This document shows positions 39,105 through 48,112 of a stretch of DNA of 64,000 nucleotides, piece by piece; the stretch's first letter is position 1, and the number at the start of each line of letters is the position of its first letter. The stretch is from DAHUYF01 sp963789275 (GTDB lineage: Bacteria; Pseudomonadota; Alphaproteobacteria; ATCC43930; CGMCC-115725): assembly GCA_963789275.1 (NCBI GenBank), contig CAWBKF010000021.1:62001-126000 (forward strand). Direction: 5' to 3'. A program made the translations under genes and the position numbers. Under the pieces are notes generated by a model that saw only the letters and a list, made by a program, of their open reading frames with translations, made no database searches and was not told the origin of the DNA.

Positions 39105-40331
39105 TGCGGCGCCGCCGGAGCCGCTTTCTCCGGCGCTGTCGCGGTTGATTCCGGCTTCGTCTGGTCGGGTGTCGCCGGCGGGGCCGGCTTCGGCCGCGGC
39201 ATCAGGATGCCGGCGACGCGCGCGGGGGCACCTTCGGTGAGCTTGGCCGAGGGCGGCGCGCTGAGCAGCCGGTTGATGTTGTTGTTGAGATCGACCACGC
39301 CGTATTGCCCCCTCAGCTCGTTGTCGCCCTTGGTGAGCGTCACGCGCCCGGTCAGCGTCGCGATGCCGGTATCGACGTTGTAGATGCCGGCATCGCCGCG
39401 GGCGATCTGCTCCAGCGACGATACCAGAACATTGCCCTGCCCGTCGATTCGGCTGATATGCGACGAGCCCTTGTCGTCCTTCTCCACATCGGCGGTGAGC
39501 ACGTCGCCGGCCATCCGCTTGCCTTCGCGGATCGCGACGGCGTCGCCGCGCGCTACCGCCAGTTGCTTATCGTCGTACCATTCGAGATCGTCGCGCGCCG
39601 TCACCGTGTCGCGCGGCGTCTCGAGCTTGAGGTGCTTGCCGGTCATCACCAGCAGCGCCTGGTCGACGTCATAGACGGCGTGGTCGCCATAGACGGTCTG
39701 CGTCTCGGTGGCGATGCGCACATTGCCCTCGGCCTCGACGCGATAGATCTCGGTCGAGCCGCCGCGTGACGGGATCGCCGCCAGCGGCCGGCTTCGCAGG
39801 ATCGGCGGCGCCCGGCTTGGCGGTGGCCGGTGGCGCGGCGGCAGCAGGCTTGCCGGCATCTGCGGCGGCGGTCTGTGTCGGCGCGGTGGCGGGATCGGGA
39901 CAGGTGGGCGCGGCGGCGGGCTTGGCGGGCGGCGTCGGTTCGGCCGGCACCGGCTTGCCCTCCTTCTTGGCTGCCGCGGCGGTCGCCTTCCATTTGGTCT
40001 CGGCGTCGGCGAAGTCCTGCGTCTGCATCACCTGGCGCTTGGCCGCGGCGGCGATCGCCTCGGGGCTGCAGACCGGGCGATAGAATGCCATCAGCGTGTC
40101 GGCGAAGATGGTGGTCTGGCCGCGCGTCGCCCGCGCATTGCCGCGCGCAATGTAGACGCGGTTGTTCTGCTGCCACTCGATGCCGTCATCGGCCTCGATA
40201 TCGATCGGCTTGCCATTGTCCTGGCCGCTGAGACCGAGGCCGAGAGCCTGCGCCCGGGCCGGCAACGCCGGCAGCAGCGACGCCAGTCCCAGTCCGAGAG
40301 CCACTGCCAGCAGCACTCCGGCATGTCTCAC
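39101..40331 (-). CDS. lptA: LPS transport periplasmic protein LptA (one apparent frameshift; enlarged)
   Basis: About 409 residues after removing one base near 39774. A Sec signal (AVALGLGLASLLPALPARAQ) precedes an OstA-type beta-jellyroll. The domain starts (DIEADDGIEWQQNNRVYIAR, GNARATRGQTTIFADTLMAF) and is then interrupted by an Ala/Pro/Lys-rich low-complexity insert of roughly 90 residues (about 105-195). It resumes with EIYRVEAEGNVRIATETQTV, YGDHAVYDVDQALLVMTG and DNELRGQYGVVDLNNNINRL. Usual LptA proteins are about 180-250 residues. ATGA overlaps with lptB and lptC. Confidence 0.87.
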
Positions 40332-40993
40332 GGCACTTCCTTCTCATGCGGCACCAACGTCAGATGGGCGTGGCCGGTGAAGATGATGATGTCGCCATGG
40401 TCGCGGATGCGGAACCCCTGGCCGGTGATATGGCCGAACGGGCCTTGGCCATCGACGGGATCGTTGCCATCGGCGTTGCCGGCGGCCATATCGATATGCG
40501 CGCTGTCGGTGTGGAATTCGTTACCCTTGTCCTGGAACAGCTCGACATTGCCGAACATGTCGAGCAGCTGCGCGTTGGGCTGGTAAAGGCCGGTATAGCC
40601 GTTGAGCTCGAACCAGGCGCCGCTCGTCGAGGTGAGGTCGCCGCGTGGGCCTTCGAGCGCGACGAGATCGTCGACATTCGGGTTCTGCCGCGCCACTTCG
40701 GCGGTGACGATGAACGGCCGGTTCTGCCGGTCGATGCCGGTGTAGCGCGCATTGACCATGCGCAGATCCTGCGCTTCGCGCGGATCGAGACGCGGTATCT
40801 GGAAATGCACGCGCGCCATTTCGGACTGGAGCCGGGGCCAGATCGCCACCAGCGCCAGCAGGATCACCGCCACGGCCGGCAGGATGCGCTTGGCGAGCCC
40901 GACGAAGCGGCTATAGGCGCGGTTGACGCCGGCGCGCGCCCGGACCGGAACCGGGATCTCGCCGGCGGTGAGGCTGTCCTGGGGCAGGCTCAT
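40328..40993 (-). CDS. lptC: LPS export protein LptC
   Basis: 221 residues. One N-terminal membrane anchor (about 36-54, ILPAVAVILLALVAIWPRLQ) then a periplasmic jellyroll (DLRMVNARYTGIDRQNRPFI, MFGNVELFQDKGNEFHTD, GHITGQGFRIRDHGDIIIFT). It bridges LptB2FG and LptA. It overlaps both neighbours by four bases. Confidence 0.93.
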   Translation of the reverse strand: MSLPQDSLTAGEIPVPVRARAGVNRAYSRFVGLAKRILPAVAVILLALVAIWPRLQSEMARVHFQIPRLDPREAQDLRMVNARYTGIDRQNRPFIVTAEVARQNPNVDDLVALEGPRGDLTSTSGAWFELNGYTGLYQPNAQLLDMFGNVELFQDKGNEFHTDSAHIDMAAGNADGNDPVDGQGPFGHITGQGFRIRDHGDIIIFTGHAHLTLVPHEKEVP

Positions 40994-41964
40994 GCCACCC
41001 CCGCGCGCAAGAGGTCATGGATGTGCACGATCCCGATCGGCCGGCGCTGGTCGTCGACCGCGAACAGGCTGGTGATGGCGAGCGCGTTCATCAGGCCCAG
41101 CGCCTCGGCGGCGAGCGCCTGCGGCCGGATCGTCTTCGGCCGCGCGCTCATCACCTCGTCGACCGCGGCGCCGAGCATGGCGTCGCCCATATGACGGCGC
41201 AGATCGCCATCGGTGACGACCCCGGCGAGCCGGCCGGACTCGTCGACGACGCCGACACAGCCGAAGCTCTTGGCGGTCATCACCAGGATCGCCTCGGCCA
41301 TGACCGCGCCGCGCTTGATCAGCGGCACCGCGTCCTTGCCGTGCATGATGTCGGCCACGCGCAGCAGCTGCCGGCCGAGCTGGCCGCCGGGGTGAAGCGC
41401 CTGGAAATCGCTTTCCGAGAAGCCTTTGCGCTCGAGCAACGCCACCGCCAGCGCGTCGCCCAGCGCCATCATCATGGTGGTCGAGGTGGTGGGGGCGAGC
41501 CCCATCGGGCAAGCCTCGGCCGAGGGCGGCAGCAGCAGGGTCACATCCGCCGCTTCGGCCAGCGAGCTGCCGGTGCGCCGCGTCATGGCCAGCAGCGGGA
41601 TGCGGAAGCGCTTGGTGTAGCCGACGATGTCGGCAAGCTCGGCGGTGTCGCCGGAATTGCTCAGCGCCAGCACTGCGTCATCCTCGGCGATCATGCCGAG
41701 ATCGCCATGGCTCGCCTCGCCGGGATGGACGAACTGCGCCGGCGTGCCGAGCGAGGAGAAAGTGGCGGCGATCTTGCGCGCGACGTGGCCGCTCTTGCCC
41801 ATGCCGCTGACGACGACGCGGCCCCTGACCTTGGCCAGCAGCCCCACCGCCGCGCTGAAGGCGCCGTCGAGCCCAGTGACCAGCGCCTCGAGCCCGGCGA
41901 TCTCCGTGCGCAGCACGCGCCGCGCAGCGTCGATGTCGGTGGGTTTTCTCAACACGCGGGCCAA
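40990..41964 (-). CDS. kdsD: Arabinose-5-phosphate isomerase (KpsF/GutQ)
   Basis: 324 residues, makes D-arabinose 5-phosphate for Kdo synthesis. SIS domain (VVVSGMGKSGHVARKIAATF, ALSNSGDTAEL, ALHPGGQLGRQLLRVADIMH) followed by two CBS repeats (SFGCVGVVDESGRLAGVVTD, LFAVDDQRRPIGIVHIHDLL). Start of the kdsD-lptC-lptA-lptB chain. Confidence 0.94.
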   Translation of the reverse strand: MARVLRKPTDIDAARRVLRTEIAGLEALVTGLDGAFSAAVGLLAKVRGRVVVSGMGKSGHVARKIAATFSSLGTPAQFVHPGEASHGDLGMIAEDDAVLALSNSGDTAELADIVGYTKRFRIPLLAMTRRTGSSLAEAADVTLLLPPSAEACPMGLAPTTSTTMMMALGDALAVALLERKGFSESDFQALHPGGQLGRQLLRVADIMHGKDAVPLIKRGAVMAEAILVMTAKSFGCVGVVDESGRLAGVVTDGDLRRHMGDAMLGAAVDEVMSARPKTIRPQALAAEALGLMNALAITSLFAVDDQRRPIGIVHIHDLLRAGVA

Positions 41965-42250
41965 GACATCCCCCTAGCGGCGTCAGCGTGCAAGACGGGT
42001 GATCCGCTATGCATGATACGGCGGGACTATGCGCGCCCATCCCCAAAAGTCAATGAATCCGGGCCTCGTTCCTGTTTTGTGCCGTGACGCGCATCGCCTG
42101 ATGCACCGATGGCCGGCAGGCGGGATTTCTGCCGTGCTCTGCGCGTCGTCGTGAGGAATCTTCGCGTACCTGTCGGCGCTGCACGTGGGCATGACACTTT
42201 TGGGCGATCGCGGCGTTAGCGTCCGGCGCCGCGCGCAATGGGGCTGCGGG

Positions 42251-42637
42251 ATGGCTCGCATTCTGCTGGTGGAGGACGACCCGGATGTGCGGCCGTTGTT
42301 GGAGCACATCCTGTTGTCGGAGCGTTTCGACGTGACGGCCGCCGAGAGCGTGTCCGTCGCCATCACGCTGCTCGGCTCCCAGCCTTTTGATCTCGTCATC
42401 TGCGACGTCAACCTGCCGGATGGCAGCGGGCTCGCCGTTGCCGATAAGGCGATCGCGAGCGGGGTCAAGGCGCTGGTGGTGACCGGGCACGGCCTCAGCC
42501 TCAAGCCCAACAGCCTCATATCCTATGACTATCTGCTGAAGCCGGTGCGCGTCAGCGAGCTGCTGCAGACGGTCAAGCGATGCCTCGCCGAAAAAGGCGA
42601 GGGTTCCGGCGTCATCGCATTTCCAAAGCCGGCTTAG
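42251..42637 (+). CDS. Single-domain response regulator
   Basis: 128-residue stand-alone receiver. Acidic pocket ILLVEDDPDVR, phosphoacceptor Asp in DLVICDVNLPDGSG (about residue 53), VTGHG for the switch Thr, and Lys in LLKPVR. No output domain and no adjacent kinase. The first 286 bases upstream, to kdsD, hold no gene that I can see. It is transcribed opposite to its neighbours between kdsD and rnd, which usually adjoin, so it may be an insertion. Confidence 0.88.
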   Translation: MARILLVEDDPDVRPLLEHILLSERFDVTAAESVSVAITLLGSQPFDLVICDVNLPDGSGLAVADKAIASGVKALVVTGHGLSLKPNSLISYDYLLKPVRVSELLQTVKRCLAEKGEGSGVIAFPKPA

Positions 42638-42655
42638 GTCCCAACCAGCCCCGCC

Positions 42656-43267
42656 TCAATGGGCGAAGATGTCCTCTGCCGCCCAGCCGCCGAGATCGAG
42701 CAGCGCTCGCGTCGGCAGGAAATCGAAGCAGGCCTGCGCCAGCGCCGTGCGTCCCTCGCGTGCCAGCATCTCGTCGAGGCGTGCCTTCAAGGCATGCAGA
42801 TGCAGCACGTCCGAGGCGGCATAGCGCAGCTGCTCGTCGCTGAGCTCGGCGGCGCCCCAATCGGAGGATTGCTGCTGCTTGGAGATCTCGAGGCCAAGCA
42901 GGTCGCGGACGAGATCCTTGAGCCCATGCCGGTCGGTGAAGGTGCGCACCAGCCGCGAGGCGATCTTGGTGCAATAGACCGGCTGCGCCGTGACGCCGAG
43001 ATAGCGCTGCAGCATGGCGATGTCGAAGCGGCCGAAATGGAAGATCTTCAGCACCGTGGGATCGGTGAGCAGCGCCTTGAGCCGCGGCGCGTCATAGGCA
43101 CCCTTGGCGAATTGCACGAGATGGCTCACGCCATCGCCAGCCGAGAGCTGCACCAGGCACAGCCGGTCGCGATGCGGGTCCAGTCCCATCGTCTCGGTGT
43201 CGATGGCGACGGTGGCGCCAAAGTCGACGCCTTCCGGCAGATCGCCGCGATGAAGATGGGTGCTCAT
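42656..43267 (-). CDS. rnd: Ribonuclease D (short, exonuclease-domain form)
   Basis: 203 residues from the ATG at 43265-43267 (a GTG 12 bases upstream is possible). DEDDy exonuclease motifs: VAIDTETMGLDPHRDRLCLV (Exo I), FHFGRFDIAMLQRYLG (Exo II) and YAASDVLHLHALK (Exo III with the Tyr). It lacks the HRDC domains of E. coli RNase D, as is common in alphaproteobacteria. Next to a tRNA gene in the same direction. Confidence 0.9.
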   Translation of the reverse strand: MSTHLHRGDLPEGVDFGATVAIDTETMGLDPHRDRLCLVQLSAGDGVSHLVQFAKGAYDAPRLKALLTDPTVLKIFHFGRFDIAMLQRYLGVTAQPVYCTKIASRLVRTFTDRHGLKDLVRDLLGLEISKQQQSSDWGAAELSDEQLRYAASDVLHLHALKARLDEMLAREGRTALAQACFDFLPTRALLDLGGWAAEDIFAH

Positions 43268-43299
43268 CCGGGCGCTCACCTGCGCGGCATCGACATGGC

Positions 43300-43386
43300 T
43301 GGTGCCCAGGAGAAGACTCGAACTTCCACGACCTTTCGGCCACTAGAACCTGAATCTAGCGCGTCTACCAATTCCGCCACCTGGGC
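43300..43386 (-). tRNA. tRNA-Leu (anticodon CAG)
   Basis: 87-base class II tRNA with encoded CCA. On the minus strand: acceptor GCCCAGG / CCTGGGC, D arm GTGGCGGAATTGGTAGACGC, anticodon arm CTAGA-TTCAGGT-TCTAG with CAG, a long variable arm (TGGCCGAAAGGTCG), and T loop GTTCGAGTC. It lies 33 bases upstream of rnd. Confidence 0.94.
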
Positions 43387-43454
43387 AAGCCGGGCTAGTG
43401 ATTACGAAAGGGGCGCGGGGATGTCAATGGCGGGGCGGCCTGGCGGCCGCCTGT

Positions 43455-43537
43455 GGTCAGTCGTCAGTTATCAGTTCTCAGTTTTCAGCCCGGCGCCGGC
43501 CATGACTGACGACTGATAACTGACGACTGACAACTTC
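43455..43537. repeat. Heptamer-based inverted repeat, copy 2
   Basis: Left arm of CAGTYRT-like heptamers (CAGTCGTCAGTTATCAGTTC) and right arm of ACTGAYR-like heptamers (ACTGACGACTGATAACTGAC), reverse complements of one another around CCCGGCGCCGGCC, itself palindromic. It shares the heptamer design and the CTGACAACTT end with the copy at 16003-16073. Confidence 0.8.
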
Positions 43538-43551
43538 TTCCCCGATGCGCT

Positions 43552-44535
43552 ATGGAAACCCCCATGCGCACCCGGCGTGTCACCGTCATCGGCGGCTCGG
43601 GCTTCATCGGCCGCTATATCGTCAAGCGCCTCGCCCGGCGCGGCGTGGTCGTGGCGGCGGTCAGCCGCCATGCCGGCAGCGCGGGCTATCTCCGGCCGAT
43701 GGGCGATGTCGGCCAGATCGTGCCGATCGATGCCGGCCTCGGTGACGAGCGGCTGCTCGCCGCGACGGTGGCCGGCGCCGATGCCGTGATCTTCGCCGCC
43801 GGCATCCTCTATGAGAAGGGCAGGCAGCGCTTCGACCTCGTCCATCATCGCGGGCCGGCGCTGCTAGCGCGGCTCGCGCGCGCCGCCGGCGCCCGGCGCT
43901 TCGTCCATCTCTCCGCCATCGCCGCCGACCCCGCCGCACCCTCCGCCTATGCCCGCTCCAAGGCCGAGGGCGAGGCGGCGGTGCGCGACCTCTTTCCCGG
44001 CGCCACGATCCTGCGCCCGTCGCTGGTCTTCGGCCCCGAGGATGAGTTCTTCAACCGCTTCGCAACGCTGGCGCGCTACCTGCCGGCGCTGCCGCTGATC
44101 GGCGGCGGCCGGACGCGGTTTCAGCCGGTCTATGTCGGCGACGTCGCCGATGCCGCGCTGGCCGCGCTCGACCACGCCGAGGCACCCGGCCGGACCTACG
44201 AGCTCGGCGGTCCCGAGGTCTTCACCTTCCGCGAGCTGATGGAGCTGATCTTGCGCGAGACCCGGCGCCGGCGTGCGCTGGTCAGCGTGCCGTTTGCCGT
44301 GGCCTCCTGCGAAGCTGCCTTGCTCGAGCTGCTGCCCAAGCCGCTCTTGACCCGCGACCAGGTGAAGCTGCTTAGGCGCGATACCGTGGTCGCGCCCGGC
44401 GCCGCCGGGCTCGGTGATCTCGGCGTCGTGCCGACGGCGCTCGAGCTGGTGCTGCCGACATATCTCACCCGCTTCCGCCGCGGCGGCGGCTGGCGCGCCG
44501 CCGACAGCGCCGCCGCCGGCCCCTCGCCGGGGTGA
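43552..44535 (+). CDS. Complex I NDUFA9-like NAD(P)-binding protein
   Basis: 327-residue extended short-chain dehydrogenase/reductase. Rossmann motif VTVIGGSGFIGRYIVKRLAR at residues 10-29, then FAAGILYEKGRQRF, LSAIAADPAAPSAYARSK (Tyr-x-x-x-Lys), ILRPSLVFGPEDEFFNRFA and LPLIGGGRTRFQPVYVGDVA. This is the bacterial NDUFA9/39-kDa subunit group, a non-catalytic NADPH-binding subunit of complex I in mitochondria. No other nuo genes are nearby. Confidence 0.9.
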   Translation: METPMRTRRVTVIGGSGFIGRYIVKRLARRGVVVAAVSRHAGSAGYLRPMGDVGQIVPIDAGLGDERLLAATVAGADAVIFAAGILYEKGRQRFDLVHHRGPALLARLARAAGARRFVHLSAIAADPAAPSAYARSKAEGEAAVRDLFPGATILRPSLVFGPEDEFFNRFATLARYLPALPLIGGGRTRFQPVYVGDVADAALAALDHAEAPGRTYELGGPEVFTFRELMELILRETRRRRALVSVPFAVASCEAALLELLPKPLLTRDQVKLLRRDTVVAPGAAGLGDLGVVPTALELVLPTYLTRFRRGGGWRAADSAAAGPSPG

Positions 44536-44541
44536 GGCCTG

Positions 44542-44560
44542 CGCGCCGCCTGTCGGCGCG
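44542..44560. terminator. Hairpin after the NDUFA9-like gene
   Basis: CGCGCCG and CGGCGCG, 7-bp stem, 5-base loop, six bases after the stop and facing a convergent gene. No T-run. Confidence 0.5.
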
Positions 44561-44602
44561 TCGGCCGGCCGGCGCCCCGGCGCGGAGGACACGCGCCGGC
44601 AC

Positions 44603-44845
44603 TCATTTGCGGCTTGTTCTGATCAGATGAATGACGGCCAGGATGGCGGCAAACATCAGCGGCGGCAGGATGAGGCTGACCCACAGCCAGGGGCCATCGA
44701 TCGCCCTGCCCCAGCCCACCGCCGGGACCCACACCCTGTAGAACCGGAGGATCGTCGCGACGGTCCAGAGCCCGCTCGCCAGCACCCATAGGACCAGCAG
44801 GCGGAGAGCCGGTTCGCGACGCGCTCTATCCAGTTCTTCCGCCAT
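44603..44845 (-). CDS. Small two-helix membrane protein, unknown
   Basis: 80 residues with two hydrophobic segments (ALRLLVLWVLASGLWTVATI and LWVSLILPPLMFAAILAVIH) separated by a short loop with two Trp and two Gly. Basic ends (MAEELDRARREP and LIRTSRK) suggest both termini in the cytoplasm. No family recognised. It sits just downstream of the RND outer-membrane gene, in the same direction but about 100 bases away. Confidence 0.6.
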   Translation of the reverse strand: MAEELDRARREPALRLLVLWVLASGLWTVATILRFYRVWVPAVGWGRAIDGPWLWVSLILPPLMFAAILAVIHLIRTSRK

Positions 44846-44941
44846 GGGTTCGGCACCCCTGCGACACGCTTGCGGCCGCGAGCGGCCCGCCTAGGCTGCT
44901 GCAAAGGACGATGAGCAGCCTCGTTCGGTCTGACGCACTGG

Positions 44942-46660
44942 CTAAAGGCCAAGGGCCTTCAATGCCACGCTGAAGAAACTGTGATCGCCGTGATCGCTGG
45001 CGTTCGCAGCGGGCGTCGAGTTGGCGCCGTGATCGCTTTGGGCCGCCTTGCTCCCGCTGCCGCTTTTCTTGTCGCCCATCGCGACTTCCGGCCTATTCCA
45101 CCACCCGCCGCCCAGCGCCTGGAACAGCGCTGCGGTGTCGCCGAAGCGGGTGGCCTGCGCCTGCACGAGATTGATAAGGGCGGTCTGATAGGCCTGCTGG
45201 GCGCTCAGCACGGTGAGATAGTTGACGTAGCCGGCCTGCGATTGCCGCTGCGTAAGGTCGAGCGTCACTTTGGCGGCGTGCTCCGCCGCCACCGCCGCTT
45301 TCAACGCGTCGGCGTCGGACAGCAACGCGTGCAGCGTATCGGCGACATTCTGAAAGGCGGTAATGACGGTGCTGCGATACTGCGCCGCGGCTTGGACCAG
45401 CGCCTCGTCCGCCGCGCGCTGGTGATGCAGCAGCGTACCGCCGTCGAAGATCGTCTGCGTCGCGTTGCCGTGAGGCTCCAGAAGCCGGTGCCGGGTCAGA
45501 ACATGTTGCTCGGACTGCTGAAGCGGCCCGCCGAGATTGGCGGTGAAGGCGAATTGCGGCAGCATCGCGGCGAGGGCGACGCCGACATCGGCATTGGCCG
45601 AGCGCATCTGTTCCTCGGCGGCGCGAACATCCGGGCGTTGCTCGATGATCTTTGACGGCAGGCTCAGCGGCAGATCTTCCGGCAAATGCAGCGATGACAG
45701 CTGGAACGTCTCCTCGACATCCTGGTTGGGCAGATTGCCGACGAGCGCGCGGATCAGGTCGCGTGTTGTTTCCAGTTGCTTTTGCAACGGCGGCAGCGTC
45801 TGCTCGACCTGCGCCAGCGCCGCTTCCTGGGCGGCGACGTCGATCGCCATGGCCTGGCCGAATTTTTGCTGGTTGCGCAGGATCTCCAGCGACTTGGTGT
45901 TGACGTCGATGATCTCTTCCGTCGCGGCGATTTGCGAGCGCGTCGAGACTTCCTGGATCGCAGCCGCAACGACGTTCGAGGCCAGGGTGATGTAGGCGGC
46001 TTCCGTCTCGAATCGTTGAAAGTCCGCTTGGGCTTCGAGAGACTCCACCGTTCGGCGATTGATGCCGAAGACGTCCGGATTGTAGGCGACATCCAATTCG
46101 ATCGTGTGGAAGTTGAAGAAGACGGGCTTGTTGTGTGGCGGCGGGGACGGGTTTGGATTTTGAGGAACCGCAATATCGCTGCCGTTTCCCTGTGCGCCGG
46201 GGGAATTGCCGCCCAAATTGCCGGCCAGCTTCTGGCGCTCGAAGTTGTAGCTCGCGCTGACCGTCGGGAAAAAGTATCCCTGTTGGGCGTAGACGAGTTC
46301 TTGCGCCTGGCGCAGCGCCGCCTTGGCCGACTCGATCGTGGGATTGGCGCGCAGCGCCTTTTCGACGAGCGTATTGAGCTGCGGGCATTGAAAGGTCTTC
46401 CACCACTCGAAAGGGATGTCCTGCCCCGACAGGAAGCGCTGGGCATCGCCGCCATAGACCGGCGCCGAGACGCTGGCGTCGGCCAGCGGCTTCGGCGCGT
46501 AGCCGGCGTCGGCAGGCGCGGCGGGCCGCAGGAAATTCGGCCCGACTGCACAGCCACATAAAAGGATTGCAGACGTGCATAAAAGAATCGCCGCCGGTAC
46601 GGCGTTCGGCGGCGGGGATGCGACGTGCGTTCGCGTGCAGTTGAAGAGCGCGAGTGCCAA
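44942..46660 (-). CDS. RND efflux outer-membrane lipoprotein (NodT/OprM family)
   Basis: 572-residue TolC-like channel. A lipobox-like ILLCGCAVGP at about residue 38 follows a hydrophobic stretch, so it is probably lipid-anchored. Two outer-membrane-efflux repeats are visible (FECPQLN-like FQCPQLNTLVEKALRANPTI and TITLASNVVAAAIQ-like AAYITLASNVVAAAIQEVST). The start is a TTG at 46660 with AGGTGG upstream; no ATG fits. Around 45480-45515 the sequence reads VLTRHRLLEPHGNAT where the family and the +1 frame suggest PGTGFWSL, so a compensating pair of indels may hide here. It is divergent from the adaptor and pump genes. Confidence 0.85.
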   Translation of the reverse strand: MALALFNCTRTHVASPPPNAVPAAILLCTSAILLCGCAVGPNFLRPAAPADAGYAPKPLADASVSAPVYGGDAQRFLSGQDIPFEWWKTFQCPQLNTLVEKALRANPTIESAKAALRQAQELVYAQQGYFFPTVSASYNFERQKLAGNLGGNSPGAQGNGSDIAVPQNPNPSPPPHNKPVFFNFHTIELDVAYNPDVFGINRRTVESLEAQADFQRFETEAAYITLASNVVAAAIQEVSTRSQIAATEEIIDVNTKSLEILRNQQKFGQAMAIDVAAQEAALAQVEQTLPPLQKQLETTRDLIRALVGNLPNQDVEETFQLSSLHLPEDLPLSLPSKIIEQRPDVRAAEEQMRSANADVGVALAAMLPQFAFTANLGGPLQQSEQHVLTRHRLLEPHGNATQTIFDGGTLLHHQRAADEALVQAAAQYRSTVITAFQNVADTLHALLSDADALKAAVAAEHAAKVTLDLTQRQSQAGYVNYLTVLSAQQAYQTALINLVQAQATRFGDTAALFQALGGGWWNRPEVAMGDKKSGSGSKAAQSDHGANSTPAANASDHGDHSFFSVALKALGL

Positions 46661-46779
46661 AATTCGCCACCTGCAACGAGATGCGACGGAACTCTAGCGA
46701 CATGCGAATTGCCCTGAAACTGCGACGAATCACAGTCGGCAATGCGATTTATCACAGTAGACCTGGGACGCGGGAGCGG

Positions 46780-46797
46780 AGATCGTCTCGACGATCT
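46780..46797. promoter_or_regulatory. Operator-like inverted repeat before the RND adaptor gene
   Basis: AGATCGT-CTCG-ACGATCT, 7-bp perfect arms around four bases, 15 bases upstream of the ATG at 46813 and within the 150-base divergent region between the OMF and adaptor genes. A direct repeat CTGCAACGAG also occurs at both ends of this region (46671-46680 and 46796-46805). No regulator is known to bind it. Confidence 0.5.
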
Positions 46798-46812
46798 GCA
46801 ACGAGGTCTGTC

Positions 46813-48062
46813 ATGAGATTTGGCGGGATAGCTACCGCGCGGCGGTTGGTAGCCGCCGAACGATAGCGATCGTTGCCATCGGTACTGTCGCGGCATGGAA
46901 ATCCGGCGTCATCGGAGGCGCAGCTATTGCCCCGCCCGCGGTGGCTCAATCGCAACCGGCGCCAAATCCAGCCGCGGCATCCGGCGGCGCGCCGGCCGAG
47001 CCGGTCCTGGAGCTGACCGACAAGCAGTTGGACCTGATCAAGATCGGGCCGGTCGGCACGCATGTCTTTCCGCTTCAGAAAGAAGCGGTCGGCAGCATCG
47101 ATTTCAACGAGGACATGTCGGTACAGGTCTTCACGCCCTATCAGGGGAAAATCATCGCTGCTTTTGCTCAGGTCGGCGATGAGGTGCAGAAGGGCAAGCC
47201 GCTGTTCACGATCGACAGCCCCGACCTCATCCAGGCGGAATCGACCCTGATCGGCGCGGCGGCGACCTTCGATCTCACCAGCCGGGCGCTGATCCGCGCC
47301 AAGCAACTCTACGACACGCAGGGAACCGGCGGCATTGCCGAGAAGGATCTCGATCAAGCCGTGTCGGACAAGCAATCGGCCGAAGGCGCGCTCAGAGCCG
47401 CGCGCGATGCGGTTCGCGTTTTCGGCAAGACGGAGGAGGAGATCAATCTCATGGTGGCGCTGCGCCAGGTCGATCCCGTCCTCGTCGTGAACAGCCCGAT
47501 CACGGGCAGGATCACGGCGCGCAACGCGCAGCCCGGGCTTCTCGTGCAGCCGGGAAATGCGCCGGCGCCCTATTCGATCGCCGACATCTCGACCATGTGG
47601 ATGCTGGCGAACGTCGCCGGAAATCGACAGTTCCGACATCAAGCTCGGGCAGGAGGTGAAGGTCTCCGTCATGGCCTATCCGGGCCATGTCTATGAAGGG
47701 AAGATCACGACCCTCGGCGCGACCGTCGATCCCAATCTCCATACCCTCCTGGTACGATCGGAGATTCGAGATCCCCGGCACGAGCTGCGGCCGGGAATGT
47801 TCGCGCATTTCGTGATTCTCACCGGCGCTCCCGTCGACCGCCACGGCGGTTCCGCTCGATGGCGTCGTGCGCGAAGGCGACGGCACGATGACGGCGTGGG
47901 TGACGACCGACCGCCATCATTTCACGCAGCGCCAGGTCAAGATCGGGCTGCAGCGGGACGGATACGACCAGATCCTCGACGGGCTTGAACCCGGGCGAGC
48001 TGGTGGTCACCGACGGCGCCGTCTTCCTCGACAACATGCTCACCGCCGGCCCGACAGACTGA
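46813..48062 (+). CDS. RND efflux periplasmic adaptor (membrane fusion protein; several apparent frameshifts)
   Basis: CzcB/HlyD-like adaptor linking pump and channel. The main frame (first in-frame start a GTG at 46941) has LELTDKQLDLIKIGPVGTHV, PYQGKIIAAFAQVGDEVQKG (lipoyl half), an alpha-hairpin (SRALIRAKQLYDTQGTGG) and NSPITGRITARNAQPGLLVQ. It continues in other frames after one extra base near 47620, 47835 and 47983, giving KLGQEVKVSVMAYPGHVYEG and GELVVTDGAVFLDNMLTAGP and a stop at 48062. In the main frame the codons before 46941 encode a membrane-like stretch (TIAIVAIGTVAAW) but have no start codon, so another indel probably lies between the ATG at 46813 and 46941. The exact start is uncertain. 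Confidence 0.78.
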
Positions 48063-48112
48063 GCCTTCGCCAACCCGGTTGATCCAGCCATGCTCATTGA
48101 GGAAGGCACATC

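Noticed and set aside
44942..46660. A definite double frameshift in the OMF gene near 45480-45515
   Set aside because: The region is odd, but the main frame has no stop and the family is variable here, so I mention it only as a possibility in the gene entry and did not count it.
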